Program-made: the position numbers and the translations under genes
Part shown: positions 10,000 through 20,275 of the stretch, one piece after another
Numbering within the stretch: the first letter of the stretch is position 1
How the letters are laid out: every line of letters starts with the position of its first letter
Notes under the pieces: model-generated
The model's database searches: none
What the model was told of the DNA's origin: nothing
What the model saw: only the letters and a program-made list of their open reading frames with translations
Source of the DNA: Oscheius sp. JU75
Taxonomy: Eukaryota; Nematoda; Chromadorea; Rhabditida; Rhabditidae
Direction of reading: 5' to 3'
Assembly: GCA_037178855.1 (NCBI GenBank)
Contig: JASJZC010000001.1
Span: forward strand, 7,068,001-7,132,000
Length of the DNA stretch: 64,000 bases

Positions 10000-10932
10000 A
10001 TGGCGTCGATGTTACCAGATCAAGGAAGCTATTCAGGTGAGGAATAATATTTTCAGGCCATTCAAACGCCCGCCACAAAATCTGTAGGCGCAGAAACCGA
10101 TTCTTTAAAAACGACGGCCGGCCCGAATTCAGTTGGCTCTCACAAAAACATGTCGGAAGGCTTCTGGGTATGTTATTCTTTCTTTTTCTTACCGAAACAC
10201 GTCGAACTGCTTCCACGTACGTTTAGTAACACGCAAAACATTATTATACCGAGTTTTGCAACAAAAATTATCTGCTTTCAGAACCGATCACTGCCAAGCA
10301 ACATCTGGGAAATAACACGTGCGGATGTAGTTTATGAGGTGAGATCGGTTGATGTTCCTTTGTGAAAGTTGTTTCAGCGTTTGAAGGAACAAGAAAATAA
10401 AGAACAGGTCGTAGAATCTAAAAACTTCAGTCCACTGATGGGCATACAGCTGCAACTCAATCTCGAGATAATACCGCAAAATAGCTTTCCAAAGCCCTGG
10501 GATAGATTCAACAACAATTACAACCGCTTCAATAACAGCGCTAGTGAGAGCAGCCGGTCCAGCTTTAGCAGCAGAACAAGGACCTTCAGTGGCAGTTCCA
10601 CTAGCAGCAATGTAGGATCTTTCCTATTTTCCAATCATGTTATTTCTATTCAGACGCTTCTAAATATATGCACATACTGTCGAAATAACAGTCTTCCCTA
10701 CTACGGTCATACCAAGGACTCGTGTTTTGCTCTAGCCAGTCTTCATCCTTGCAGAATTTGCTTTGCTTCCGGAGCTGATAATCACACGGCCACGTAAAAA
10801 TGATTATCTTTTTCCAATATCTTCGGTTTCAGATACTGCCCGCTTAAGCCGAAGGTTCTCCTCCAACTCAAGCCAGAATATGTCGTTCGCTACCTCAATC
10901 GTCGTCGCGCTGCAGGCCTTCCGATAGTGTGA
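10000..10932 (+). CDS. nos: Nanos-type CCHC zinc-finger RNA regulator
   Basis: Six short exons. The model from the ATG at 10000 begins MASMLPDQGSYS and uses an acceptor near 10083. The middle is Asn/Ser-rich (RFNNNYNRFNNSASES). The C-terminal exons give CTYCRNN, a shortened first finger, and then CRICFASGADNHTATYCPL, which matches the second Nanos finger (C-x2-C-x7-H-x4-C) exactly. The stop is TGA at 10930-10932. Nanos proteins act with Pumilio on mRNA 3' UTRs to repress translation, mainly in germ cells and early embryos. The first finger is C-x2-C-x9-H-x4-C, not the usual C-x2-C-x12-H-x10-C. The choice of first exon is tentative; the zinc-finger exons are firm. Confidence 0.75.
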
Positions 10933-11231
10933 GACCAACACCGATCAGTGTCGTCCACAAATCTTATACATAGCTACTACAGACCTCTACTAATGTACAA
11001 ATCCTCTATTTCTTAATTGACTTTTTCACGTTTCTGTCAAGTTTTCTCCGATGCATTTAATGCACCGTTTTGTTCAATGAATCGTTTACTCTTCTCCCAG
11101 TGTTTATCGCATTTCACAGCAATTTAATTGAGCTTTCGCCGCATCGTTTTGTCGTGTTTAGGGACGTCAGCCTTTGAGACTTATCCGGTTCCGGCAAAGT
11201 GTCTGCCAGAGTGTTTGACGCCCCCGGCGCG

Positions 11232-11928
11232 ATGACCGTCAATACAGTCCGGTCGACGAGATTGACACCAGCTAGTGAAGAGGCCAACAAGCGGCTCAGC
11301 CGGCATGTTCGGTATGTTTGGCATCTTTTCCAATCCTTTGTTATTTCTTACTACTGCATGCCCTCCTTTGATTCTGCTCACAACTTGTACAACATTTTAT
11401 TGGGTAGCTGCGCTTCTTTCTATCCGGTCCGATTATGCCTCTTTCCATCTTGTTACTGTGTACTTCACACAAACTGAGAATATGTAGAGTGTCACCCATA
11501 GTTTAAGCTCAAGCCTTTTTCGCCTCAGCTCTTGTGAGAGCGGATCCCGCATGTTCCGATCCCTTTTGTTTCCTTCTCGAAGCTCTGTTTATCCAAGGAT
11601 CGGGTCCTTTTCTCAATGAAACGGTTTGGGGCGAGTGATCGCATTGTCGCACAGGAGACACGACCAGTAAACATGCTTCCAGATCTACTTCCTAACAATG
11701 GAAAGGAGATTTGGGAGAGTTTGCTGAGTGACATCTTGAGCGAGGGCAAGGAGGATAGAAAAGTCCAGCTTCTTCTACAGTAAGTCTTTCGACGATTTCA
11801 AAAGTCCCTTTAGAGCCACTCTTCTCGGCTGCACCCTTTTGGCCGTGGTAGCCATCATTGGGATTGTCGTCATTTACTCGCGACAGACTTGTGCGTCCTC
11901 TAAGCGCCGTTATCCACGAATACCCTAA
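11232..11928 (+). CDS. Putative tail-anchored membrane protein
   Basis: The firm part is the ATG at 11616, then an exon (MKRFGASDRIVAQETRPVNM and an acidic helical stretch WESLLSDILSEGKEDRK) and, across an intron of about 45 bp, a terminal exon with one hydrophobic helix (LLGCTLLAVVAIIGIVVIYS) and a short basic end. The stop is TAA at 11926-11928. This layout (soluble helical region, then a C-terminal anchor) is SNARE-like, but I do not recognise a SNARE layer pattern. An upstream open exon at 11232 (MTVNTVRSTRLTPASEEANK) may be the true start, although its donor phase does not join simply. It converges with the TyrRS gene, with about 100 bp between stops. Confidence 0.45.
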
Positions 11929-12029
11929 TAATGAAGTGATTCAATACTTCGTTTTATTAAATTAAAAACAGTAACAATCACTGGAATTTCCGAGGGTAAA
12001 GCGATGACAATTTGGAACTAGGAAAAGAA

Positions 12030-14562
12030 CTACTTCTTCTTCCCCCCTTTGTTCGACGGAAAAGCAGCGGCGAGAAGTTTCTGCTGGACAGGAACCAGCT
12101 CAGCTCGTACAGGATCGAATAGTCTGCATTGAGCTTTGAAGGAATTTTAGATAAGAGCTTACCCATTGATTGTGTTCACAACGGCGTTCTTCAAGTCGGC
12201 TGGATGGAGAGGGAACGCAGGATTTGAGCCGACGAGGAATTCCTTCTCGAGAGCCTCGTAGTCGGGGATGCTGATATTACCGCCATTATCATCAGCTCGT
12301 TGAATTTCGAGGCCTTTATTACAGCTTATGTATCAAAGAAGATAGAGACCTACTTTTTCCTTTCAGTAGAGGGAAGACAATTTTTTTAGCCAGCTGCATG
12401 GCAACATTGTCCTTCAAATTTTGAGGCTCGCAGAACGATCTGGCTACTTTCGTCTTGATCTGTTTGGGGGTGTCGAGTGGATCCAGGAGGAAATCAACAG
12501 ATCGACATCCCATTTTCTGGCCATCACAGCCAGGAATCATCGGAACGGTCATCTGGGCTGGGGCATGACTGCCGACCGATTGAAGGAGCTGAAAAGTTAC
12601 TATTTTGAACAAAAAGATGTTAGAACTCTAACCTTTACTGAGATTTTGGCAACGGCAGCGGCATCTGGCTCGTCTCCAACTAGCACAAGATCAGGATTGG
12701 ATAGTCGAATATTCAGAGCGTAGAGGATCGGGACAAGATTTCCAGCCAGCGAAGTTCCTTCGCACAAACTCGTTTCGTCTCTTGTCACAGCACATGCCAT
12801 CTTGTACATATCCAGAACATAGTCACTGCAAGAAGTCGATATGCTCTACCGAGAAACTCTTCAAACCTGGTAAACTGCTTTTCAAAGCTGGACGCGAGAG
12901 CACTCTTCACGTTTTCCAGACCCAGAGCCTTGATGAAGGCATCAATCATGACTCGGAAGTACTCAGATCTTGCTTCCCTAGCAGCCCATGATACTTTCTC
13001 GCCGTCTAGGAATGCTTCTATGTCGGAGATGAGCACAACAGCCGAGAATTTGACACCTTCTGAGACAAGTTTCTGGAGGGAGATGATTGTAATAGAGCAA
13101 TGGAATACCTTTAGTTTTAGTAGGCCAGAAACGTATCCGAGATGGAATTTTCCCTTGGGATGAATCGGGAAGACGATGTTCAATGGACGATCAGCTGCCA
13201 GGCTGGCGCGAATCGAGTGATCATTTCCAATTACAGTAGAGTCATTGATAATGGCCTGGAGGAGAGCTTGTTGTGCAGGAGACAGTTGGACAGGACTCTG
13301 AGCCGGCAGATCGACTCGTCGCTCGGGAACTGACTGATATCCTTTTTCCAGAGCCGTCGTCACGGCATCATTCTGACACCGCGCCTGTACTTTCGTCAGC
13401 AAATCGACAAGAAAATCACACAATGACACTTTCAGATGCTCTTCCGAGAGTGTTCCAGCAAGGAAGGCGTCTCTTACTTCTTCATAGCTGAGGTATTCTC
13501 TGAAATTCGGGTTGATTTTCAATAAAAATTGATAACTGACTTATTGTTGAGATGAACAGACTTCGCGATAGGAAGAAAGACGTTATTGTAGAAGGAAAGC
13601 ACGCCGTTGTCGTCTGCCTGTCTCGGACAGGCAGCATTCATGATCTTCATCCGTACAATTTCTGGCGTGTCCAGAAGATCAATCTTGGAATCGGCTTCTG
13701 AGCTGAAAATTTTCAAAATGATACCTGTGAACAACACACAAACCTGCTCATCTTTCCTCCCGTCAGTCCAGGAACCATCGGATTCATTAGATGCCATCGT
13801 TTGCCGAGTTTCAATTTAGGCAGCTGCTCTTCGGCCAGAATGAAAATTTTGCGCTGATCCACTCCTCCAAACTGTCCGTCAACCTTCAAATACTGCTCGT
13901 CCAGGGCTTGGAGCAGCGGGTAAAGAAGTCCAGAAAGGAGGGGCGAATCCACTTGCTTCACAACTTCAGCACCGGCTTTCAGAGCATCTCGTTGAGAAAC
14001 TTGACCGCATAACCGAAGGAGGTCGAAAGTGTACTCTCTATAAAACATTGAAAAAGGAAAATAGATAAATTTACCTGCTCAACTGGAAGGTTGTTCCTCT
14101 GACGAAATGAAGGCGGTCAATAGGAATATCGAGAGATTGAAGAAGACTCTTGATCACATGCTCGTAGTAGATTACGCGATTCTCCAGCAGCTCCCAAGTA
14201 CTCTTCATGTTGTCAAGGAAGGCGTGAAGGTCGGCGAAAAGAATCGTCACCTAAATTTTTTTTTTCAAAATCAGAACAAAAAAGGACAGACCTTCAATCC
14301 GGACTGAAGAAAGTCGGCAATCTTCTGCATCGGAACCATGTAGCCGACATGTGGTTTACCCGTAGTAGCAGTTCCCCAGTACAGATGGGGAACTTTTCCC
14401 TCGGTGCTCAACTGTTTTTCCAGCTTCTCCGTCCCTAGGAATTCCTATAAGTTGACTGTTAGGTAGGCATCAAAAATCTGTTACCTGCAGATTCCGAAGG
14501 ATCATGTCTCTCCGCTGCTTGACCTCCTCGGTCAATTCCACGGGTGCGGCCTTTTCCGCCAT
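12030..14562 (-). CDS. yars-1: Tyrosyl-tRNA synthetase, double-length (pseudo-dimer)
   Basis: Cytosolic enzyme charging tRNA-Tyr. Read right to left, it starts [19 protein letters not shown] at 14562. The first half is a complete class Ic catalytic domain: [17 protein letters not shown] (HIGH region), [31 protein letters not shown] and GLTGGKMSS (KMSKS region, split by an intron). The second half repeats the same fold in degraded form: [36 protein letters not shown] and [16 protein letters not shown], with the catalytic signatures altered. The C-terminus ends NKGGKKK, with no EMAPII-like domain. At least nine small introns are present. The length, about 700 residues, exceeds single-domain TyrRS and recalls the trypanosomatid pseudo-dimer. 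The repeated architecture is directly visible; the loss of activity in the second half is inferred. Confidence 0.92.
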
Positions 14563-15180
14563 CTTTCTGAAAACGAGTGGTTATGGTTAAAGTAGTAAGA
14601 GCTAGTAAACGAGAAAAGTTTTGGAAGAAACATTCCTCTTGTAAGAAAAAAGGGTGAGTCAGATTACGTCAGATTGTGTCGGTCAGTTTGGAAAAAGCAA
14701 TCTCAACGTCATTTTGAAGATGATAGGTGCATAACTACTTTCTGAGAGAACACAAAGTCAAAGTAATTTGAGGCTGAAGTTTCAGATGAAAATGTGTGAG
14801 GTGCTTGGTGACCTACGTGTTCGCTCTAGCTGTCAATTAAACGTTTTTCAACCGCTGACCATCTCTGAAGTAATGCTTTCGTTTATCTGTGGTAGAATAT
14901 TGGTGAGGCATATTTTCAGAAGAATTAAAGTAAAACGAGGATAAAATGTGAAAAACTAGGATTTGGAATTCCCTCTTCAAATGTGCAGCTCAGTTTTGTC
15001 GTTTACGCGCGCCGTTGAAATGCTCAGACCTTTAATTTCTTTTTACTTTTTATTCTTTTTCGACTACTTCGAGCCTGTTCTTTTTCTATATAACTTTGTC
15101 AGTCTTACAATCTTGATTGACTCAAATCCCTGTTTGCTATATTTAACTCCTCGTTTACAGTCTCTAGACGACTAGCTAGA

Positions 15181-16884
15181 ATGCCCAAGAAGAGAGGAGC
15201 AAAGAAAAGGAAGCTTACGGCCTCAACTAGCTCCCACAACGAAAGTATTAACAACAATGAACCTCCGGAGAAAGTCGTGAAGAAGGAAGAAGAGACGCCG
15301 CCGACGTATCCTCCATCTGACGGGTATTTCATCCAGTTCCTTTTGTAACAACACATTGTTAGTAGCGAGGGCGATGTGATCTGCCTTGGAACACCAGACC
15401 AGGAGCAACCTTGTCCTTCGTTGCAGAACGGCTTTGTCGGTACAGAATGCCTCGAAGATTGGTGTCGTCACAACGATATTCCTTTAGACTATGAGCATAA
15501 GCTGATAGGCGTAAGCTACTGTGGGACCGACGCACATGTACAATTTGCTACGGAAATTAGGAAAAAGTAAGTTCTACCTTTCTTTGCCTCTACTCTCTGG
15601 CAATTTTCAGATGGTTCCAGCAGTGTGACGAGTTTGATAAGGATATCTGGAAACATTATAAAAACAACGGACAATGCTCGCAAGTTTATGATTGGAAAAT
15701 GCAGGTCCGCGATAAACTGTTCGCCGAATTTAAAAACGTCAGTTTCTTTTCTCATTCAGTCAAGTCTTCTTCTTTAGGTGTTTTACGCTACTCCCAAGGT
15801 CAACTTGTGGGCCGTCGGATCGACTGTCAATGGGTGTGGAAGCTACAACTCTGACATGGATCTCTGTCTCTGTTTGCCCGATCACAGTCTCGCTAATCCA
15901 TATTTCACAGAAAAAGGGTACATTCAGCCTATTTTCTTCGGTGCAACAAAACTTCAGGAAATGTCTGAAAGTGCTGAGACAAGTGCAGGCCGCATTGAAA
16001 CAGAGGCCAGCATTGAGAGAGATTATTAAACGTACTGAAGTCATTTCCCAGGCCAAGGTACTTTTTTTCAGTTGACTCGTAATAGATGATAAATTTGAGG
16101 TTCCAATTATCAAAGTCGACCTGCATCCTCCCTACGCAGAGCTCGATCTTGATATCAACGTGAATAATGTAGCCGGCGTCTATAATTCTCACCTCATTCA
16201 CTACTATTCCAAGTGTGTACTACTCCCAAAATTTTCTAACCTCTTTTCTTTCAGAGTTGATGTTCGTTTCCCTTCGATCTGCCTGCTGGTGAAGCATTGG
16301 GCCATCATCAACGATATTTCTGACGCAATGAACGGCACATTCAACAGCTACTCGCTTATACTAATGGTCCTGCATTTCCTCCAATGTGGAGTGAAGCCGG
16401 CAGTCCTTCCCAATCTGCAATATTTGATGCCGAAGCTCTTTTCAACAGAAACGGAGCTTGAAAGACTCGAGCTCCACAGAGATCTTGAAGGAATGCCAGG
16501 TGTCTTTTTATTTTGTTTGACAACTATTCAACCTTTAAGAACGTCCTTTAAACAAGATGAAAATAGGAGACCTGATGATGGGATTCTTTGCTTACTACAG
16601 AAACTTCGACTTTCAAACCTGGGCGATCAGCGTTCGATCCGGCAAGAAGTTCTTGAGAAGTGAACTCGAAGCCGGAAACTCAACCTACTACATTTTCATC
16701 GAGGAACCTTTCGATCTTATAAATACTGCCCGGTGCGTCCCTCTTTGGCTTATCGACAATCACTTCTTTCAGATGTGTGCGAGATCATCACAACTTCGAG
16801 ACGATCAGAAAAGCCTTCCGATCAACCTGCCAAACTCTCTCGAAGCAAGCTCCTCAGCTCAAAAACATCGGCGTCAATTTGTGA
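15181..16884 (+). CDS. gld-2: GLD-2-type cytoplasmic poly(A) polymerase
   Basis: Non-canonical poly(A) polymerase that would lengthen mRNA tails in the cytoplasm, in nematodes mainly in germline control. The N-terminus is Lys-rich (MPKKRGAKKRKLTAST) and likely disordered. The nucleotidyltransferase core reads LWAVGSTVNGCGSYNSDMDL, giving the GS motif and the two catalytic Asp (D-x-D). The third carboxylate is in YAELDLDINV. A PAP-associated central domain follows: LLVKHWAIINDISDAMNGTF, SYSLILMVLHFLQCG, then GDLMMGFFAYYRNFDF and the nucleotide-recognition-like AISVRSG. About eight introns, several under 60 bp. The stop is TGA at 16882-16884. No RNA-binding domain is visible, consistent with dependence on partner proteins. 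Confidence 0.9.
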
Positions 16885-16988
16885 TAATTCATTTATTGTT
16901 AGATTGTTTTTCTTTATTTGTTGAGTGTGATCAATTTGTTACATGAATTTGAGCTGCGAAGAGAAGTGACCATGAGGGGGGACAGATT

Positions 16989-18030
16989 TTAGGCTGGGAA
17001 TTCAGCTCCTCTCACGTAGAGGAAGTAGTACAGGGCTAAAATTAATTTTTAAGGATAAACATGAATTGTTACCAAGAAAAGAACAGAACGAAGTGGGGAA
17101 GACGAGCCGCGAGACAAGATCAACGCGTCGAGACAGCTCGGCTCCCCTTCCGAGCGTGTCCAAGAGTCGTTTGAACCAGTTACACATACTTTTTCGTCGA
17201 TAACTGGACAGATCGAGACGAAGATTTTGACGCTCAGACGGGCAGACACAGTCGTCTATCCGCTTCTTATTGCTCTTCTTGTTGAACTCTTTACGGCCGT
17301 AGTAGTTCACGACCGCATACTCGAGCAGGGCGCCGAAGATGAAGGCTAAACTTTTTGGGTATTGAAGAAAATGACACTTACCCATGCAGACACCGATCCA
17401 TACATCGACGGCCTGAAACAGGAAAGGTGTAAGCGACAGTATACCGCTTGCGCCTAATTCTCCTTTTAGGTTCCGGAGAAAATCTGCGCGGCCTTTGTGC
17501 TTATAGCTCGAACGGCTAGGAATCCGACTACGAAACAAGACTTAGCAGGATTCTACTTCCCACGTATATTAAACCGTTTTGCCTGTTCATTAACTCCTCA
17601 AAATACCTTCAGAAGGTTTTTTGCAACATTTGTTGGTCCAGGAAATTTATTTTCTCTTGTTTTTACTTTACCGCGCAGCTTCTCTTCGAACTAAAGTTTG
17701 CTCGCCGATTACAAACGGGAGGCCAGTTTACGCTCGCTTCAAAAAGGAGAAGGCTATACCTTAATATAGGAGACAGGAGGTAGTTTGGAGTTGATGCCAG
17801 AGGCTTGGGTGGTCATGGTCAAGAGTGTCGTGACTCCCAAACTGACCCGCGCTGGAACCGCATCCTTGTCCAGCCAAAAAGAGACCCATGAGACGACGAC
17901 TAACATCATACAAGGAATGTAAAGTTGAATGAGATAGTAACTGAATTTCATTAATAGAGCCCGTCACAAGATCTTGACTACCTATACTCTCTCCGTAGTA
18001 ATAGCTTTACCCGTGCGCAGCTGTACTCTC
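16989..18030 (-). other. avr-14-like pore cassette B (alternative 3' exons)
   Basis: The first exon begins GA GAG TAC after TTTCAG, again completing Gly from the shared phase-1 exon, then [15 protein letters not shown]. Following exons give [50 protein letters not shown] and [20 protein letters not shown]. The TM3-TM4 loop is longer and Lys/Arg-rich. TM4 ends [15 protein letters not shown], with TAA at 16989-16991. It has no ligand-binding exons of its own. Confidence 0.85.
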
Positions 18031-20161
18031 CTGAAACGAGACTCTCTTTAGGAGAGAGTACAGTTGATTAAAAGAACTATGAAACTATGGAACAAGACAA
18101 CAGGTAAATTACCAAAGAAGAGAATAAGGCCACATGAAGTTCACATAAGGTAGACGGCCCAATAGAGGACTGAATGGACAGTGTTTACAGAGGAAAAGAC
18201 GGAAAACACTACCGTTGAAGCAGGTGTAGCCGATGGGAAAGACCTGAGAGAGGGAGACAGTTAGACAGGAACAGAGGAGAAAAACACATACCACACGTGA
18301 GACGACGTCGATCCGTTTGGAGCGCTCCTTATAGCGGCGGACGAACAGTCGACAGAACCAACTGGTTCGGGGTTGACTGCCCTGCAGAGGTCGGTAGCCG
18401 TCATGCGGTAATTGAAGCATGCGAGCCGAATTGGTCATGTCCTTTCGGGCTGCGTAGTTCACAAGAGCGAACTCGAGCAGTGCTCCGAAAATGAAGGCAA
18501 GACACACTCCAATCCACACGTCAATCGCCTAGAACAGACAGATTATGAGGCGGCTTTTCGAGAAGGGGCTGAAAATTAGTCAAACTCGCATGCCTTGGTA
18601 TAGCTGACAGGCGGCAGTTTGGCGTTGATGCCGGAACTCTGAAAGAACAACGGGGTTACGGTAGGCACAAGGGATGCCTGCCTGGGTGGTCATGGTTAGA
18701 AGGGTAGTCACTCCTGAAAGCACACATAAGCAGAGAGAGAAGGGAGGAGCATATACCTAGAGTGACTCTGGCCGGCACAGAATCTTTATCGAGCCAAAAG
18801 CTGACCCACGAGACAATGACCAACATGAAGGAGGGAATATAAAGCTGAACGACTGTTTAGACTGGGACAACTTGAGAGAGTGACCTGCAGGAGGTAGTAA
18901 CTGAACTCACGACGTAGGACCATACCGACGCGCAAACAAGAATATTCACCTGAATGGAGGACGGTTGGACTGGACGCGAGGACGCAACAAAAACAGCCCC
19001 GAGAACGGAGGGTACCTGTGTTCGTTTTGGATGTACAGTATGCTGTGACGACGTCCTGAAGCTCGAAAGAGGGGAGAGATTGACGCAGACCGTCCTTCTG
19101 CTGAACAGGATTCGTCGCCTTCCACTCATACTTGATATCTTGCGTCGTATACGCATCTGAAAGGATTCTTTGAATCGGTCCAATGAGGCATGTTGCTCTT
19201 CTGGATGTGGACTCACAGGAAGCAAGGTCGATGAGGCAGTTCTGTCGGTCGAGCGGATAGAACTCGAGAGACATTGGACAAGAGAGGACGAGCGAAAGAC
19301 GCACAGAGTACAGAATGGAGCCGTCTTTGTGGATTCGAATCAGTACATTCGGCTTGTCAATCAAATGACGGCGGGCTTCTCTGAACAAAGTTGATGGTAC
19401 AGTAACCATAAAATCTTACTTCTCATTTTGGAAGAATGTGTCGGGCATCCAAATCTGTTGTGACTGGTCTGCATTCTCACTGGTGGCGAGAACGACAAAG
19501 GGAGGCACCTGGAAAAGTATATATGTATTCTATTCGACTCGATTCGTCTCCTATTGCCAGTTTGGATGAACTGCAATAACTTCCCATCAGAGTTACCTGT
19601 CTCAGATGGCTCAGTCGGTTATATATACAGCGCTCCGACTGCCAAAATAGATCGGGTTCGAGTCGCTCGTATGACTAACGTTTTTGTATTTTCAAGAAAC
19701 ATTGAAAACCACTTCGAGATGATTAATTCTTATTAGTGTGATCGAAATTATTAGTTTTTACTGTTACGGAGCTTCCAAACGGGATTTCTCGCACAAGCTC
19801 GCATATGGAATGAACTCTAACCTCAGTGTTGTCGTCCTCATAGCGCTCGTAGGCCAGTCGAGCATCAACCCATTCCTCTCTGAACGTGAACTGAGCACTG
19901 TACTCCATGTTCACGTCGTCTATTTTGGAAATGGAACGGAGATAAATATTGACCGTGACCATGACAGGGCCACCCGTGTCCGGCCATGAGACATTGGCTC
20001 CTCGGGGTCGTACTCGCCAGTCGTAGTCCTTCAGAACTCTTTGGATGATTTCCTAGAGGAAGTGTGCGGAAAATGAACACGAATACCTGTTCTTTGAGTT
20101 TCCTCTTGGCGGAAAAGACGAGGACGACTGAAAGGAGCAGCAAAAGGGCTGCGAGTTGCAT
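16989..20161 (-). CDS. avr-14: Glutamate-gated chloride channel, avr-14-like, two pore cassettes
   Basis: Pentameric Cys-loop anion channel subunit, the family targeted by macrocyclic lactones. The shared 5' part (20161 to about 19016) encodes a signal peptide ([20 protein letters not shown]) and the ligand-binding domain: [40 protein letters not shown], and the Cys loop with 13 residues between Cys ([15 protein letters not shown]). After the donor at 19016/19015 there are two complete alternatives. Cassette A (18949-18141) and cassette B (18030-16989) each supply the second Cys-loop-type Cys, TM1-TM4 and a stop. Both have PAR before TM2, as in anion channels. This matches the C. elegans avr-14 design, in which AVR-14A and AVR-14B share the ligand domain. 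A tRNA-like element sits in an intron near 19600. Confidence 0.9.
18141..18949 (-). other. avr-14-like pore cassette A (alternative 3' exons)
   Basis: The first exon begins GT GAA TAT after an acceptor, completing Gly from the shared exon, then [20 protein letters not shown]. Further exons encode [27 protein letters not shown] with the TM2 continuation, [20 protein letters not shown], a short TM3-TM4 loop starting [14 protein letters not shown], and TM4 [11 protein letters not shown] followed by TGA at 18141-18143. Confidence 0.85.
19590..19675 (+). repeat. tRNA-like element in channel-gene intron
   Basis: Contains an A-box-like TGGCTCAGTCGG, a stretch TCCGACTGCCAAAA in the anticodon position and a B-box GGGTTCGAGTC. 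The acceptor stem does not pair properly. It shares the CTCAGTCGGTTA and TCCGACT motifs with 56500-56570, suggesting a common tRNA-derived origin. Confidence 0.6.
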
Positions 20162-20200
20162 CGAGACAAATTAGCTTGTTACACCAAGGATCATCTGGAA

Positions 20201-20275
20201 ATGCCTGATTTTCTGAACAAGAAGAAAAAGAAGAAAGGGGCTAAAGACTTCCTGAATAGTGACTCGGAAATTCAG
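20201..20275 (+). CDS. Possible first exon of an unidentified gene
   Basis: An ATG-led open stretch MPDFLNKKKKKKGAKDF ending in a good donor (CAG|GTGTGA). It is divergent from the channel gene, only 40 bp from its ATG. I could not find a following exon in the next 3 kb. It may be a short ORF or the start of a gene whose other exons I failed to recognise. Confidence 0.2.

Noticed and set aside
18052-18140. Possibility that pore cassette B is a truncated pseudogene
   Set aside because: Its first exon has a proper acceptor and matching phase, all TM exons are open, and the avr-14 precedent explains it better.
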